Below are positions 22,140-33,418 of a stretch of DNA of 64,000 nucleotides, in pieces (the first letter of the stretch is position 1; each line of letters starts with the position of its first letter). Source of the stretch: Meandrina meandrites. Taxonomy: Eukaryota > Cnidaria > Anthozoa > Scleractinia > Meandrinidae. The translations under genes were made by a program, and so were the position numbers. The notes under the pieces are model-generated. The model did no database searches and was not told where the DNA came from. It saw only the letters and a program-made list of their open reading frames with translations. The stretch covers positions 20,800,362 through 20,864,361 of the forward strand of contig OY855910.1 of assembly GCA_963693305.1 (NCBI GenBank), read 5' to 3'.

Positions 22140-23130
22140 ACAAGTTGCCCATACATTCTCTGTAAATGTGTAAATCATTTCTGCCATTAAATAATTCTAC
22201 AGCACGAATACTACACCTTCTGACCTAAAATTTGGAGACAAGTATCTTTCTATGGCTCTTATTAATCATACCTTTTTAGTTTTAGTGAACATCATTTATG
22301 AACCGAGAAATTTGCAATTCAGTGCAACATGCCCAGACATTCTCTGTATGACCTGTATGGATCAGTAACTAAAACGATTAAATAATTCTACAGCTCGACT
22401 ATCCAACCTGATGATCTAAAACATGGTGGAAAGTATCTCTATATGTCTGTTATTAAGCCTCCAATTTTGTATCTGTATAAATCATCGATCGAGGAGCCGA
22501 GAAATTTGCAATTCTTTGCAACGTGGCCATTCGATGCCCATACATTGCTCTGTAATTATACAAATCATGTGTGCAATTAAATAATTCTACTGCCCGAATA
22601 TTGAACCATTTGACCTAAAATTTGCACACAAGTTACTCTGTATGAATCTTATTAACCCTACACTTTTGTTTTTAGTGAAAGTGTTTTACGAACAGAGAAA
22701 TTTGCAATTTCGTGTAAACAGCCCATACATTCTCTGTAATAAGCTTGCCCATACATTTTCTGTGTGGATCTGTAACTAAAACGACTAAATAATTCTACAG
22801 CTCGGCTATTGAACCTATCAGTCTAAAACATGGTGGAAAATATCTCTATAGCACTGTTATTAAGCGTCCATGTTTGTAACTTGTGTAGATCATTGAGAAG
22901 CCGAGAAATGAGCAATTCTTTGCAACGTGCCCATTCGATGTCCATACATTGCTCTGTAATTATATAAATCATGTCTGCGATTAAATAATTCTACAGTGCG
23001 AATATTAAACCTTTCGACCTACAATTTGGTGAAAAGCATCTTTGAATGACTCTTATTAACCCTACATTTTTATTTTTGGTGAAAATCATTCAACAGCCGA
23101 GAAAAAAGCAATTGTTTGCAACATGCTCTA
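22140..23130 (+). repeat. Dimeric tandem array, about five units
   Basis: Units of about 180-205 bases, each with a CCATACATT-CTCTGTA core, AAATAATTCTAC and GCCGAGAAAT-like words. Starts are near 22147, 22328, 22535, 22721/22748 and 22938. Units 1, 3, 5 resemble one another (containing GACCTA.AATTTG), as do units 2 and 4 (containing CTAAAACATGGTGGAAA). This gives an a-b-a-b-a order with a higher period of about 395-410. Confidence 0.7.
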
Positions 23131-23185
23131 GAAAAACCTCCAAATGAAATGTTAAAATTTTTTAAAACAAACAGCCTCTTCAGTA

Positions 23186-23240
23186 TAAAGCTATGATAGC
23201 TCAATTGTCCGGTCGTTGGTTCGAATCCGAACGGCAACAT
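23186..23240 (+). other. tRNA-like sequence with A- and B-box motifs
   Basis: TAGCTCAATTG (23197-23207) matches an A box and GGTTCGAATCC (23218-23228) is a perfect B box, as in tRNA genes. The spacing is only about 21 bases from A-box start to B-box start, too short for a tRNA, and the arms pair poorly. Most likely a decayed tRNA-derived SINE head or tRNA pseudogene. Confidence 0.4.
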
Positions 23241-23304
23241 TACCTTTTTTCTTTCTTTTCCACGCTTTTTTGTTTAATTCGGAATCAGTAAACTTTTAAA
23301 TTTG

Positions 23305-23860
23305 AGCAGAAAGGTATAGCATGGACGCAACAATTAATTTGGATATCATGTGGATGCGGGCCAATCGAAAGTCCCCTATTTCAGTAAAACTTCAGCCGCT
23401 GAAATCGAAGGAATGAGAACGCTGCTAGTGTGGAAAAACATCAGCGAAATTAATGGCTCCATCACATTACGTAGTGATAAACAATTACATTAAGGTTCCA
23501 AAGTAGAATTTACCGGTTTGTGGTTGCAATACCGGCTAGTGAATATCAAGGCTCACAATACATTCTAAAAAAAATAGCTTGCAACGAAGCTTTTAAATAC
23601 TTTATCCTTGACGTTTTTTTAATGGCATATAAATGCCCAAATAAAAAAAACCAACACAATAATAAAGGGTGCTCCCAGTCGTAATTTGCTGTAGCTGGAG
23701 TTCAGGGCTTATTGTTGAAAATAGAAATCCCAAAATAAAATGCTTCTGAAACATTTTAATGACATGTGGATACAAAAAGGCACAAACAAGATAGTCACAA
23801 AAGTGTTTGTGATTAACTTGTTTGTGCGGTTGCCCCTTAGATAAATAAATAAATGGGGAA
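23305..23860 (+). repeat. Repeat C, copy 2
   Basis: Direct repeat of 20335-20830 with several small indels. It ends in TAAATAAATAAAT, immediately followed at 23853-23893 by a 40-base relic of the end of repeat B (CTCCGCTTTTAAGCTTGCC). Confidence 0.6.
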
Positions 23861-23999
23861 CTCCGCTTTTAAGCTTGCCTTAATCTATATAAACATCTAA
23901 TTGCAATGAAAAAAGGAAAGTGAAAAAGGCAAATAGGAATTAATTTGACAAAAAAACTACATCTCGCCCGTGTAATAGTTATCACTAAAGTAGTCAATA

Positions 24000-24800
24000 A
24001 TACGTTTTATAATATAGATAGGAGTCTGCGCGCGCTCTGATTGGCTAAAAACCTATGTTTTATCAGACTATAAAACATAGAAAAATCATGTTTTATTGTT
24101 TTTCGTCAGCTTTCTTCGAGTGCTTCGCGCCTCGTTGGCTATAACAACTCGTATCCAACAAGGGCGAATGGAATATTTGTTTTTATTAAATTGCTTTTTA
24201 CTGAAGTATAAATCCACTGGACATTTCATTTTGATGTAAACGAAGTGATAGTATGAGGAGGCGGGAAAGTATGAGGATGCGCGTAGTATGAGTAGCATGT
24301 AGTAGTATGTAGTATGATAGTATGAGGAGGCGCGGTGTTCACTCCTTGAGTTTAATGAAACACGCAACGACAGCGAGCGAGAGAGTTTTCTTTCGAAGAT
24401 TTTCCTCGACAATCTCCTCTTAAATCGTCTATTCATGCTGGAAAATTGCGACAACAATTAAGGTTTACGGGAAGATCCGAAGCGATAGCTTTTCTGGAAA
24501 TTATACGCCTTGTGCAAGACAAGCGAAGCAAGTGTTTACATATTGTACTTGTTTACGGCTCCACGGCTGTCATCAAGACTACTGCTGAAACAAAATTGCA
24601 CTCAGAGTCGGTGAAGTTTATTGAAGTTCAAAAGGACAAGATAAAGATTGAAAGGTAACAAACTTACGTCGAACAATGAATGAAATTGTGTCAGTTTTCT
24701 GGTCTTCCCGTAAACTATTTGCTGCTTTTCATCTTCATTCAATCGCTCTTGTTGTACATTTACAAGTATTTTAATTTAACTTTCCACTCGCGGCGTCTAA
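24000..24800 (+). repeat. Repeat D, copy 1
   Basis: Shares most of 24118-24790 with 43110-43770, including TTGGCTATAAC.ACTCGTATC and GATGTAAACGAAGTGATAG. Two shorter blocks also resemble repeat B (near 30010 and 30245), so D and B are related mosaics. No coding sequence. Confidence 0.6.
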
Positions 24801-24828
24801 AATCTATATCATAAAGCAAAGAAAGAAG

Positions 24829-24987
24829 CCTGAGCCATGTTTTATACTGTCATAAAACACGACGGGCATTTGAGAACACGAGGGAAATGTAGAAAACATT
24901 CGCCTGCCGCTCATGTTTTCTACATTTCCCTCGTGTTCTCAAATGCCCGTCGTGTTTTATGACAGTATAAAACATGGCTTAGGCTTC
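24829..24987. repeat. Long hairpin following repeat D1
   Basis: Near-perfect inverted arms of about 74 bases. The left holds TAAAACACGACGGGCATTTG and the right CAAATGCCCGTCGTGTTTTA, around a 13-base centre. Confidence 0.85.
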
Positions 24988-25316
24988 TTTATTTGTTAAA
25001 TAACAACAGGTTTTGACGGATTCCTTCTTATAGTATAATTCTGTACATGTGACATGGATTTGCTGTGAATGATGCAAGCCATTAACAAGGATCCCTTTTT
25101 GCTTCTTTCATTTTTCGTTTCTATATGACAATGTTATTGCAATTAGGTGTACAATTTTAACACAACTTTAGTTAAATCTTGCATTAAGCTAAATTTGTAT
25201 ACGCTGCAAATATAATTTCATGTATTTAAGAAAAGCAAAAAAATAAATCAAAACAAATCAGCACCACTGCTCACTGAATAGCAAAGGGACTTGAGGTGTT
25301 CTTCCTTTTTTACTAG

Positions 25317-25397
25317 TTCACCACATCAGCTGAAGATAAGGCAGAAGGAATCTACAGGAGAATGAAACTCAACAACCTCGTTCAACTTGTTCCACAG
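25317..25397 (+). CDS. M13 peptidase exon 2
   Basis: 27 codons, phase 0 at both ends, between TTTTTACTAG and GTATGA. The translation has DKAEGIYRRMKLNNLVQLVP, matching the family pattern (E..IY..M....L..L.P) that follows DFExxLA. A possible decayed duplicate of this exon lies at 25723-25773. Confidence 0.8.
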
Positions 25398-25722
25398 GTA
25401 TGATCTCATTCTTTCCTTTCTCCTTCCTTTCTATATTCCTCCATTGTCTGCATATTCAAGGGTGAAGACTCACCAAGACATGGCGCCGCTACGTCACTCA
25501 CTCTTGTATGTATTACTGAGTACGTTCCGCGAAACAAAGAAAATCAAAATTATAACAAAGGCTTCGAGTCTTGGGAAATGAAACAAAATAACTTGTTTAT
25601 TCATGCCACAGCTGGTCACAGCTTAGAAATAGTTAAGCCTATATTTTTACAGGGTTACTGTTTAAGGTTTACGATTAAAACTTTAAAGATGGACAAGTAA
25701 CCAATTACTCTTCCTCTTTTAG

Positions 25723-25773
25723 CTCACCGCATTATCTGAGAAGAAACTTTGTATGATTTATCACCTTAAGCCT
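25723..25773 (+). pseudogene. Possible relic of a duplicated M13 exon 2
   Basis: After a good acceptor (CTCTTTTAG) the frame LTALSEKKLCMIYHLK aligns with exon 2 start FTTSAEDKAEGIYRRMK. DNA similarity over about 50 bases is roughly 60% by eye. No donor in the matching position. A chance match is possible. Confidence 0.3.
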
Positions 25774-25840
25774 CCATGCCGATCAAGAATTTTTAACTTC
25801 TTCAAAATTAATATTAAATGCCCTTTTTGTTGGTTTGTAG

Positions 25841-25968
25841 TTTCCATGGTTAGATCATATGCACGCCATATTTAGGGACGCAAACGTGACGGAAGCAGAT
25901 GTTGTGCTGGCCACGTCACCATCGTATCTTCGAAAAATGACAACACTTTTGCAAAACACTTCTAAAGA
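25841..25968 (+). CDS. M13 peptidase exon 3
   Basis: Starts after TGGTTTGTAG and ends before GTAAGT, in phase 2. The reading FPWLDHMHAIF ... VVLATSPSYLRKMTTLL aligns with the family block in which FDWxxY is followed by a short loop and a strand ending PEYFxKLxxLL. Confidence 0.85.
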
Positions 25969-26359
25969 GTAAGTTCTTTTTCACTCTTTCTTTATACACC
26001 TGATCCAGAAATCGTTGACACACTTCAAGTCATGTATGTTTTATGAAAGTATGGGAGAACGAAAGCTCGTCAATCGATGTCTTTTAGCTAATACTGTGGT
26101 GTTAGCTAATACCGTGGTGTTTGTTTATGTATTAAGTTCTGAATATGCCCAACCACTTGAAGATATCTTTTTTTCATTTCCTTGATCGAATCTACGAGGG
26201 ATGCTGATCCATGAATATCGAAAAAAAATCTGAAAACTATTTTCTTTCGACCGCGTTTTAGTCGTCCAAAATCCTGAAATTTCACTTTCCTGTTAAAAAG
26301 GTGTCTTGCACCCGTCTCGGCAATAAAGGGCGTGTGTACAGGACTTATGAGTCTTACTC

Positions 26360-26440
26360 GCTGCCCGACGGCTATGCCATGCTGATGAGGCCTAATTAAC
26401 AAAGCAGAAACAGCTGTCCATGGCTGACATTGCCTGGGTG
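26360..26440 (+). ncRNA. Decayed hammerhead-ribozyme-like motif
   Basis: CTGATGA (26382-26388) and GAAAC (26407-26411) are spaced as in a hammerhead core. A possible stem III follows (CAGC ... GCTG). Stem II is poorly paired and the base expected to pair with the last core A is A instead of U, so activity is unlikely. Such motifs occur in animal retroelements by established knowledge. Confidence 0.3.
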
Positions 26441-26613
26441 ATAGGTTTTGCGCATCCTGGCCAGATTGTGGTTTTTTTTGTGACTCCCTTTTCATTTTTG
26501 ATTTTTGTTTTTTGCTGAAGCCGGCCATTAACAATTTAATCTGACCGGTTATTCTGTATGTTTGTATGCATTGAAATTGTTCGTTAGTTTTTAAAGTGAC
26601 TTATAACTTTTAG

Positions 26614-26836
26614 GTTACTGTCTAACTACGTGGTCTGGCAAATGATCCGCGATAAAGTAAGCCTTCTGTCCAGTCCATTCCGGAAGGCTCGAGCGAAGTT
26701 TAATGAGCGAATATCTGGAGTCAAGGACACAGACCCAAGATGGCGCACGTGTACAGGAATCACTAATGACAACATGGGCGTTCCAATCGGTTCCCTTTAT
26801 ATAAAGAGCTTCTTCGACCAGGCGGCAATTGCAAAG
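26614..26836 (+). CDS. M13 peptidase exon 4
   Basis: 223 bases, acceptor CTTTTAG, donor GTATTA. The split codon with exon 3 makes Glu, then LLSNYVVWQMIRDKVSLL. This is followed by RKARAKFNERISGVKDT, RWRTCTGITNDNMGVPIGSL and a stretch ending FDQAAIAK. RW..C......MG...G..Y is a hallmark of M13 peptidases, and the Cys joins a conserved disulfide in the family. This is the clearest exon of the gene. Confidence 0.93.
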
Positions 26837-28744
26837 GTATTAGATGAAAAACCCGATGAGGTCCTAAGAAAACTGTTATGCTACACCGACCGAAATTTTA
26901 GTAAACATCTTTAGAACTTTTACTATTCTTGGCTTTCATGTCATAAAATTCTGAAATCAAAATTCAATAGGCCTGCTAAACTTTCGATGTCACTAGGTCT
27001 AAGATGAACTAAAAAATATATCTTTTTGCAAATTTCAGCTTGTTTGTGCCCTTCGTTTTTAAAACAGAGCGTTTTGAATATTAGAGTTCTCCGCCGTATG
27101 AGATATCAAGCTGAGTGCCGTGACAAAGTTGTTTTGATTCACAAAAGGCCTCTCCTTTCCATTTTTGCAGATTGAACATTCCCAATGTACTAAGTGCTGT
27201 TTGTGTAAAAGTATAATAGATCATGAGCCAAAAGAAGCCGCTATTAATTGAATTGTTTCTCTGACATCACTACGGCTTCGTCCAATTTTGGCTGTCCTCG
27301 GAATTTTTTTCATCCAATTATTTCCAAATTGGACAAGCATGTAGTCCTATTACCTACAAATTATACAGCTAGTCAGTCAATCCAGCGTAAACACTTATTT
27401 CCAGAACGGAAAAAATGTAGTAATAGCAAGTTAACGTAGCTTCTGCAACTCATTCAAAGCATTATCTTCACGATTAAAATTTAATAACACAGCGCAATTT
27501 TATTCGCCTAAGTTTGTGAAGCTTGCTACAGGGTGAAAATACAACATCCATCGATCAATCGATCGATCGATCGATCGATGAAAGTCGTCAACAAAGTGTC
27601 CGACTGAGCTTTATAAGTTCTTGAATCTGCCATCCTCCTTTCTGCTATCTAGTTCAGATTCGTCGCTGTCCTTTTTTCGAATTTCAGCAAAAAACGACAA
27701 AGAATTGCTTCTAGCTCATGGCGAGAAATATCTTCCAACTTTTTCGCTTCGCTATGCTGCACTAACTCTTGGAGTTGTTTTGGCTTTGGTTTTTCTTAGG
27801 TTAGCAAGCTTCTCTTCTGACAACGTAGGAATTTTTCATTTTCGTTACTACTGTTGAAACGATCAAAGGAAATTGAAATTTTATCAAATCTCCCTGATTA
27901 AATTCCGCCATTGTAAAACCATTTTCAGTTAACAGTTTACAGAGCTGACGCTACGCTTTGTGCTGATTGGCTAGTCTTCTCTCACATGTTGCTTTTTCTT
28001 GCATTTGATTGGCTGAAAGAAACTGTCCTATTTTTCTTAAATTGGACAGCTTGTGCGTTTTTAAGTGAAAGTCCTGATTGAAACTATCCTAATTTATCCT
28101 AAATTGGACAGCTCTCAGAAATTAAAAGATAATAGTTGTGCTGACAATATAGGATTTACTGACAGCTATGTAATCAATAGTAAAATTAAGTTCCGAATTG
28201 TTTCTCTGACATCACGGCGCTCATATTTGTGCCCTTCGGAAGGACAAATATGGCGTCTCCATACTGAGCTTTATAAATTTGCGTGGAACGTTTCGGCAAA
28301 TATAAACTCGCAAACGGTGCACCGCATAGACCTGATCTTCTGTAATATCTGAAATAGCTTCTGTCGTTGAATGGTTTCGATTTTATTTTTTTATTTCGTC
28401 ACAGTGAAAACCACCAATACACTAATAAACCTCTGGGAGTTATTCAATGTAAAGAGGACTTTTATCACGGCGAAGAAAGTTGTTTTGATTTACTTCCTAG
28501 CAGTCAAGGCAAAAAAACTCAAATCAAGGCCAAAAATAAAATGCGGCTAAACAAAATGAACTCACGCCACAACAAAAAGAAAATCACCACGGCAAAACAA
28601 ACTCAGCAAATCATCATTGGGAAATTTATAATTAACGGGAAGATCTGATTAGCTTAATATAAATTAAGTTAAAGATTTTAAGTAGTCTTTGATTGAATTT
28701 AATTCAACATAATAGTCCTCAGCTAAAAGTAAATCACACATTGA
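26837..28744. other. Intron 4 sequence, first part
   Basis: No gene seen. (GATC)n-like words lie at about 27550-27580. The word GAATTGTTTCTCTGACATCAC occurs twice in nearly the same form (27249 and 28195). A fragment related to repeat B lies at about 28480-28650. Confidence 0.4.
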
Positions 28745-28900
28745 GTTACGCTGTCTTAGGTTTGTGACGTTTGTCCATTAAGGCCGGTGCAATATTATTC
28801 CAGACTAAAGTTCCGAAACGAGAAAAGGAACGCTTTTGAATTTCGAGTTTAACGTATTTTATATGTGCTAGAGAGTACAGTGCCGCTACACGTGCGTTAA
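28745..28900 (-). pseudogene. CR1/Jockey-like LINE ORF2 C-terminal fragment
   Basis: On the minus strand the reading has KLEIQKRSFSRFGTLVWNNI, the typical end segment of CR1/RTE-like LINE proteins (KxSFxxxGxxxWN.IP), then a lysine-rich tail. It is cut upstream by a MITE end. Confidence 0.55.
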
Positions 28901-28902
28901 TA

Positions 28903-29231
28903 GGAACATTACGAAACCTCGACGGCGACTGCGACGAGAACGTCGCCAAACGTGCGTTATCTATCTTGGCACATTTCTCTGTCGTCCTCTGGAAAACAAC
29001 GACGTGAAATGGCCAAAGATTGCGAAGTCTAGAGAAAGTAAACTAAAACGACGACTTTTCTTGTTTTAAGTTTGAATTTAATAATGCGCTTACGTATTCA
29101 GCTAGAGATCAGTTCTGACCAAAATGAACGCACTAAATAAATTAGAACAGTTGCAAAAAATGCTCAGTAAAATATTAATTCATATTTCAGTCGACGTTGT
29201 CGTCAGCGTCGCCGTCGTGGTTTTGTAAGGT
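28903..29231 (+). mobile_element. MITE with CGACGGCGAC-type TIRs
   Basis: Left end contains ACGAAACCTCGACGGCGAC. The right end reverse-complemented reads ACAAAACCACGACGGCGAC, giving inverted ends of about 40 bases around 250 bases of AT-rich core. No coding capacity. The superfamily is not assigned and the exact termini are uncertain. Confidence 0.5.
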
Positions 29232-29547
29232 CCTCACTGATGCAAAACAACAACGAAGAAGTTATTGTCCTGTATTGCATTGCGCATCCTTACTGCGCAG
29301 AATTATACGCGTAATTAGCGCGCGTACATAAACAAAATGGCGGCTTTTTTCTGCGCAACTTAGCCCGCGAGAGAAATAAATCGTCGCTTTCTGGTAAACG
29401 AGTATGGTGACCTATCAATTTTTTTACGTATTTTGGGTGTAACTATCAAATTCTTTTTATAAAATGAATACAGATCAGTTTCTATGTTTGAAAAAATGAT
29501 TATCACGGGAAACACGTACTTTGCCAGTACTCGCAAAGGAATTATTA

Positions 29548-32347
29548 GCGGAGCTCCACAGCGGCTCAAAGGGCCGCAGAGCGGAGCCCATGCGTTTGAG
29601 TTTTCATGGTCATCATGCAAGTGGTATGGCTCGCGGGCGCGTGCGCTCTACATACACACATACATACGTGCGAACGAAGTCGCCCAAAATGGCGGCTATA
29701 CTCCAGAAAAAGCTTGACCTCGGCAGGCCTCTTACATGTTTAATATTGACCATCCCCCTTCAAGAACACGAAGAAGAAGTTTGTAGGACACTGTACATTT
29801 TTTCGATGTTGAAAATCGACTAGGGATATTTCATTTCGCCTACAAAAATCGATTGGGTGAAAAGGCAGCAAAAGCTCACCCCGGGAATGAAAACTTGTGA
29901 AGAAAGTCAGCAGCAGAAAATATTTCTTCGTTATTATTTTACCCCCATCACATCTAAAGTTTTTTATATACTTCAGAGATTTTTTCTCACATCAAAAAAT
30001 GATATGGACATTTCATATCAACTTAAACGAAGCGATTGTATGAAAAGGCGGCAAATCCTCGTTTGCCACCACCTTTACAACGAAACTGCCCTGTTCGTCT
30101 CCGATATTTTTATTGGGCTGGTTTGGAAGCTTTACCCTGCAGAATTTACAAGCCTTCTCCAATAACAAGGTAACAAACGTATATGTGTGCACTAAGAATA
30201 AGCCCAATTTCATATTGAGAGAATTATACTTCATTTTTGAAGTTGTGTCGGTTTTCTGATCTTCCAGTAAAAATTTATATAACGTGTTCATGTTTGTACA
30301 TTTTATACGGACATTGTTTATTACATATTTCGTTTAGAGGAACTATTTTCTGTTTTAGTTTGTGGAGTTAACTGTTATGTTCATTATTGGATTTTTAAAA
30401 ACAAATTATTATCATCCAAATCACGATTTCGGCTCGCTTGCATTTGTTTTGTTTTTCTTATCACTGCTTATCAGCGAGTGCGTTGAAATATCTCAGATGC
30501 GTAATTGAATATTTCGCCGGTTTCGTTGAGAGTTACCTGTGCTTGACTGAGTGAGTTCAGCGTTCACCTAACGCATATTTACTTACCAGAAATGAAGAAA
30601 ATTCATTCAGTTCTCTACATAAAATTCTGTTAGCAACGCGTACGATAAAACAATCATGCAACCAAACCGCAACGAAAGGAAGACGGTTCGAAACAGTCAA
30701 AACAACATTATTGTAAGCTTATTCTAACTTCTAAGTTAGCGTGCACTTCTTCCCAAATCGCAAACTGCCACAATTCTTACACAAAAACTGACTTACCTTA
30801 TTATAGGAAATTAACGCTCGTGTTAATTAAGGTATTGGAAATTAACGCGACTTAAATTAACGCGAAGTGAAGGAAAAATTTAATACTTTCCGATAAACGA
30901 AATTAATGCGAAGGAGGTGCTACAATTTCAAAATGAAGGAAATTAACGCGACTGCACAAAGAAACAGAACTTGTAAGGACAACAGGAACACAATTATTGT
31001 ACACACTTTTAACAAGTTAACAAAATCCAAAACCCAAATGAATCTCGCTATTTCGAGCATTCTTTTCAGGGCCAACGATACCAGTGGATCTCCACCCTGA
31101 TAAAACAATGCTTAAGAAAATCCAAATAATCGCTCCACTTAATCAATGGCACGGAAATTAACGCTCTACTAAATTAAGGGCGCAAAAATTAATGCTCGCA
31201 AAAATTAACGCGACTTAAATTAACGCGAATTTTCCAAATTCGCGTTAATTTCACGAAGCGTTAATTTCATGTAATAAGGTATATAGCCGGCACCATCAAT
31301 TTGCAGAGTTTGTTTTGCCGCCGTGATTTTCTCAGTTTGTCGTGGCGTGAGTTCATTTTGTTTACTGTGTTAAGCAGCGAGTTTGCTTTGTTTTCTGTTT
31401 TTGCCTTGAGTTGATTTACTTGCCCTGATAGTTTTGTAGTAACAGAAACCCATTTGGTAGTAATCAAAAGAAGGTCAAGATTCTTTTTCCATTGAATAAC
31501 TCATAAAGGTCCTAGAGGTGTATTAATTTAATAGTGTACAGTAATGCATCAGTCAATTCCAGCAGTGCCCATCCCCCCTTCTCCCGGGCAACCGCGGGGC
31601 ATTTCCTAATGTTGCCCGTCCCGAGGGTGGGGCATTTGCGTACCTCGGGTTGACCCCCCGGGCATTTGACACGTGGTTTCGAAACCGTGGAGTGAGTCGC
31701 GTATTCGTGATGGAGGCATTTATAGGCCAAGACGTGGACTACGTTGCAGATTAGCTAGTCCATGAAGGACTAGAGAAGCTCGTGGATGTTTTAAAGGTAT
31801 ATTTTCTCAATTTTAGATATTTCTTCATTGCTAAGAAGCAACAACTTGTATTATATTCTTATATCACCTATCGAGAGATTGAAAACAATCAACCCGGGAG
31901 CGGGGCATTTACTCGGTTCCTTCATCCCCACCCCGGGGAATTTTTAAAGAAATGCTAATGCCCGGGGGTTAGCCCGGGGGGATGGGCACTGCTGGAATTG
32001 ACTGATGCATAAACGTTGTAAACAGTTTTACAAAGATTTGCTTTGCGCCTACGTGCGTAGGTGAGGAACCCAATCAAGTGCACTCGTCAATTTCAATTTT
32101 AGAACCTGTCACAGGTAAGGAAATTCAGACGGGTTAACCGCAATATATTGACGTTGCTTTTGGTTTTTAAGATATTAAGTTAAACCATGAGCGATTAAAA
32201 TTTATTTTATACCTATATGGGCCACCGTATAAAGCTTAGAAATATAGTGTGTACTTATTTAGCAACACTGTAATTAACTCGAGCAAAAAATAAATAAATA
32301 AATAAATAAATGGGAGCTCCGCTTTTAGGCCTGCCTAAATCTATATA
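29548..32347 (+). repeat. Large non-autonomous repeat B, copy 2
   Basis: Begins GCGGAGCTCC with a GC-rich hairpin (29548-29590) and ends CCTGCCTAAATCTATATA. Homologous to 10846-14413 (minus) except for a 465-base MITE gained here and a 1.28-kb block gained there. It contains short repeated AATTAACGCGA words at 30810-31270, forming local inverted pairs. Its body overlaps the short frames seen in this stretch, none of which is conserved between the copies. Confidence 0.65.
31545..32009 (+). mobile_element. TAA-flanked MITE nested in repeat B2
   Basis: Perfect terminal inverted repeats of about 34 bases starting TGCATCAGTCAATTCCAGCA, flanked by TAA on both sides (31542-31544 and 32010-32012). 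The B1 copy reads straight through a single TAA (minus strand, GTGTACAGTAAACGTTGTA), so it is the empty site. A three-base TWA target is typical of PIF/Harbinger elements by family knowledge. Non-coding. Confidence 0.75.
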
Positions 32348-32367
32348 TTAAGGAATTATATGTGGTA

Positions 32368-32641
32368 TACACCTAATTGAAGAATCGTTGACCCCTGAAA
32401 AGCATAAACCACGAACGATGCGACCCAGATGTTTACTGGGAAATCGAAAAAAAATAATCGTCGTCTGTGACAGAATAAACATTATTATAAGACGGGTTGC
32501 ATAAATCATGCTCTTGAGGCTCACAAAGAAAGAAAATATCTCGATTATAAATAAAAGGAATGCTACTAAGCTTACTAATGGTGTGAACCCAGAATGCCAT
32601 TCGGGCTTTTCACAGGGTCAACGTTTCTTCAATTAGGTGTA
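32368..32641 (+). mobile_element. TA-flanked MITE nested in element E2
   Basis: Inverted ends of about 33 bases (left TACACCTAATTGAAGAATCG, right CTTCAATTAGGTGTA), flanked by TA. In E copy 1 the corresponding place (1600-1612) lacks the insert. Tc1/mariner-like by target, inference only. Confidence 0.6.
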
Positions 32642-32939
32642 TACAAGGTCTTCCTGCTCCTAAACGAATGTGGGGACCCCCTTTTTTATTTCAAAATTCA
32701 AGTTCCCTTAAGGTTACCAACCAGTAGGCAAAGTTTGGTTGAAAATCTATGTTCAGTTCTATTTCGGGGGAATGACCTTAAACCACGAAAGTTCTGCTTA
32801 GGAATAATTGAACGTTGCCTTTGCATATTTCGTAATGAGCGATTTTTACACGACGAATGTGAAGTTGTAACGACAGTTTTGCTTGTCGCCCTCCCCGAGG
32901 GTTAATAAATTTTATAAAATGTTAGAGAAATTTATCATT

Positions 32940-33133
32940 TCATAAAAGAAATAAAAAACGCATCCGAGAGTATTGTTGAGTTATATAAGCACTTGGGAAT
33001 CTTTTAAGAACACTCGGCAGCTGCGCTTCGCGCTTAATTCCCTATGCATTTCTCGCATGTTCATAAAAATCCCGCGTGCTTATATTTAACTCAGCAATGC
33101 ACTCGAATGCGTTTTTTATTTCTTTTTTTATAA
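32940..33133. repeat. Palindromic MITE
   Basis: Inverted arms of about 48 bases (AAAGAAATAAAAAACGCAT left, ATGCGTTTTTTATTTCTTT right) with some mismatches, around a centre of about 85 bases. Noncoding. Confidence 0.6.
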
Positions 33134-33418
33134 TGAAGACGAACTGACCAATCACAATGAATAGGTGATATGCTTCTGATAAAACACAAAGAGAAGAAAT
33201 AAATAGAGCTGGAGTATCGATAGTTTTGCGCATTACTCGAAAACCGCCCTCGATAGGTATCGCATCACGCTATAACTTGACTTCCGCCGCTCTTTCGCGG
33301 GTTGTAATCGAGCCTAAATAGCATTCAATGCATCCGTATTCATCATTACATTAATCGATATAGTTGTGGCTAGAATTGTAACTAACCACTTCACTGATAT
33401 CCACTATACGATTTCCAG

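Larger units (their letters stand above)
29270..32777 (-). mobile_element. TTAA element E, copy 2, carrying nested insertions
   Basis: Inverted copy of 1472-1909 in three pieces: 29270-29547, 32348-32367 and 32642-32777. It ends at GGAATGACC followed by TTAA (32778-32781). It is interrupted by repeat B2 and by a TA-flanked MITE. The colinear uninterrupted copy at 1472-1909 shows where each joined. Confidence 0.6.

Noticed and set aside
22140..23130. Possible CRISPR-like array
   Set aside because: Units of about 190 bases repeat in full without unique spacers, in eukaryotic DNA; it is an ordinary tandem array.
23186..23240. A functional tRNA gene
   Set aside because: Box spacing is too short and the acceptor and anticodon arms do not form.
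26106..26534. 142-codon minus-strand frame in intron 4
   Set aside because: Basic, low-complexity composition, no recognisable domain, and it overlaps the hammerhead-like repeat on the other strand.
27550..27580. GATC-rich run as a methylation-linked regulatory site
   Set aside because: A short tetranucleotide microsatellite is the simpler explanation.
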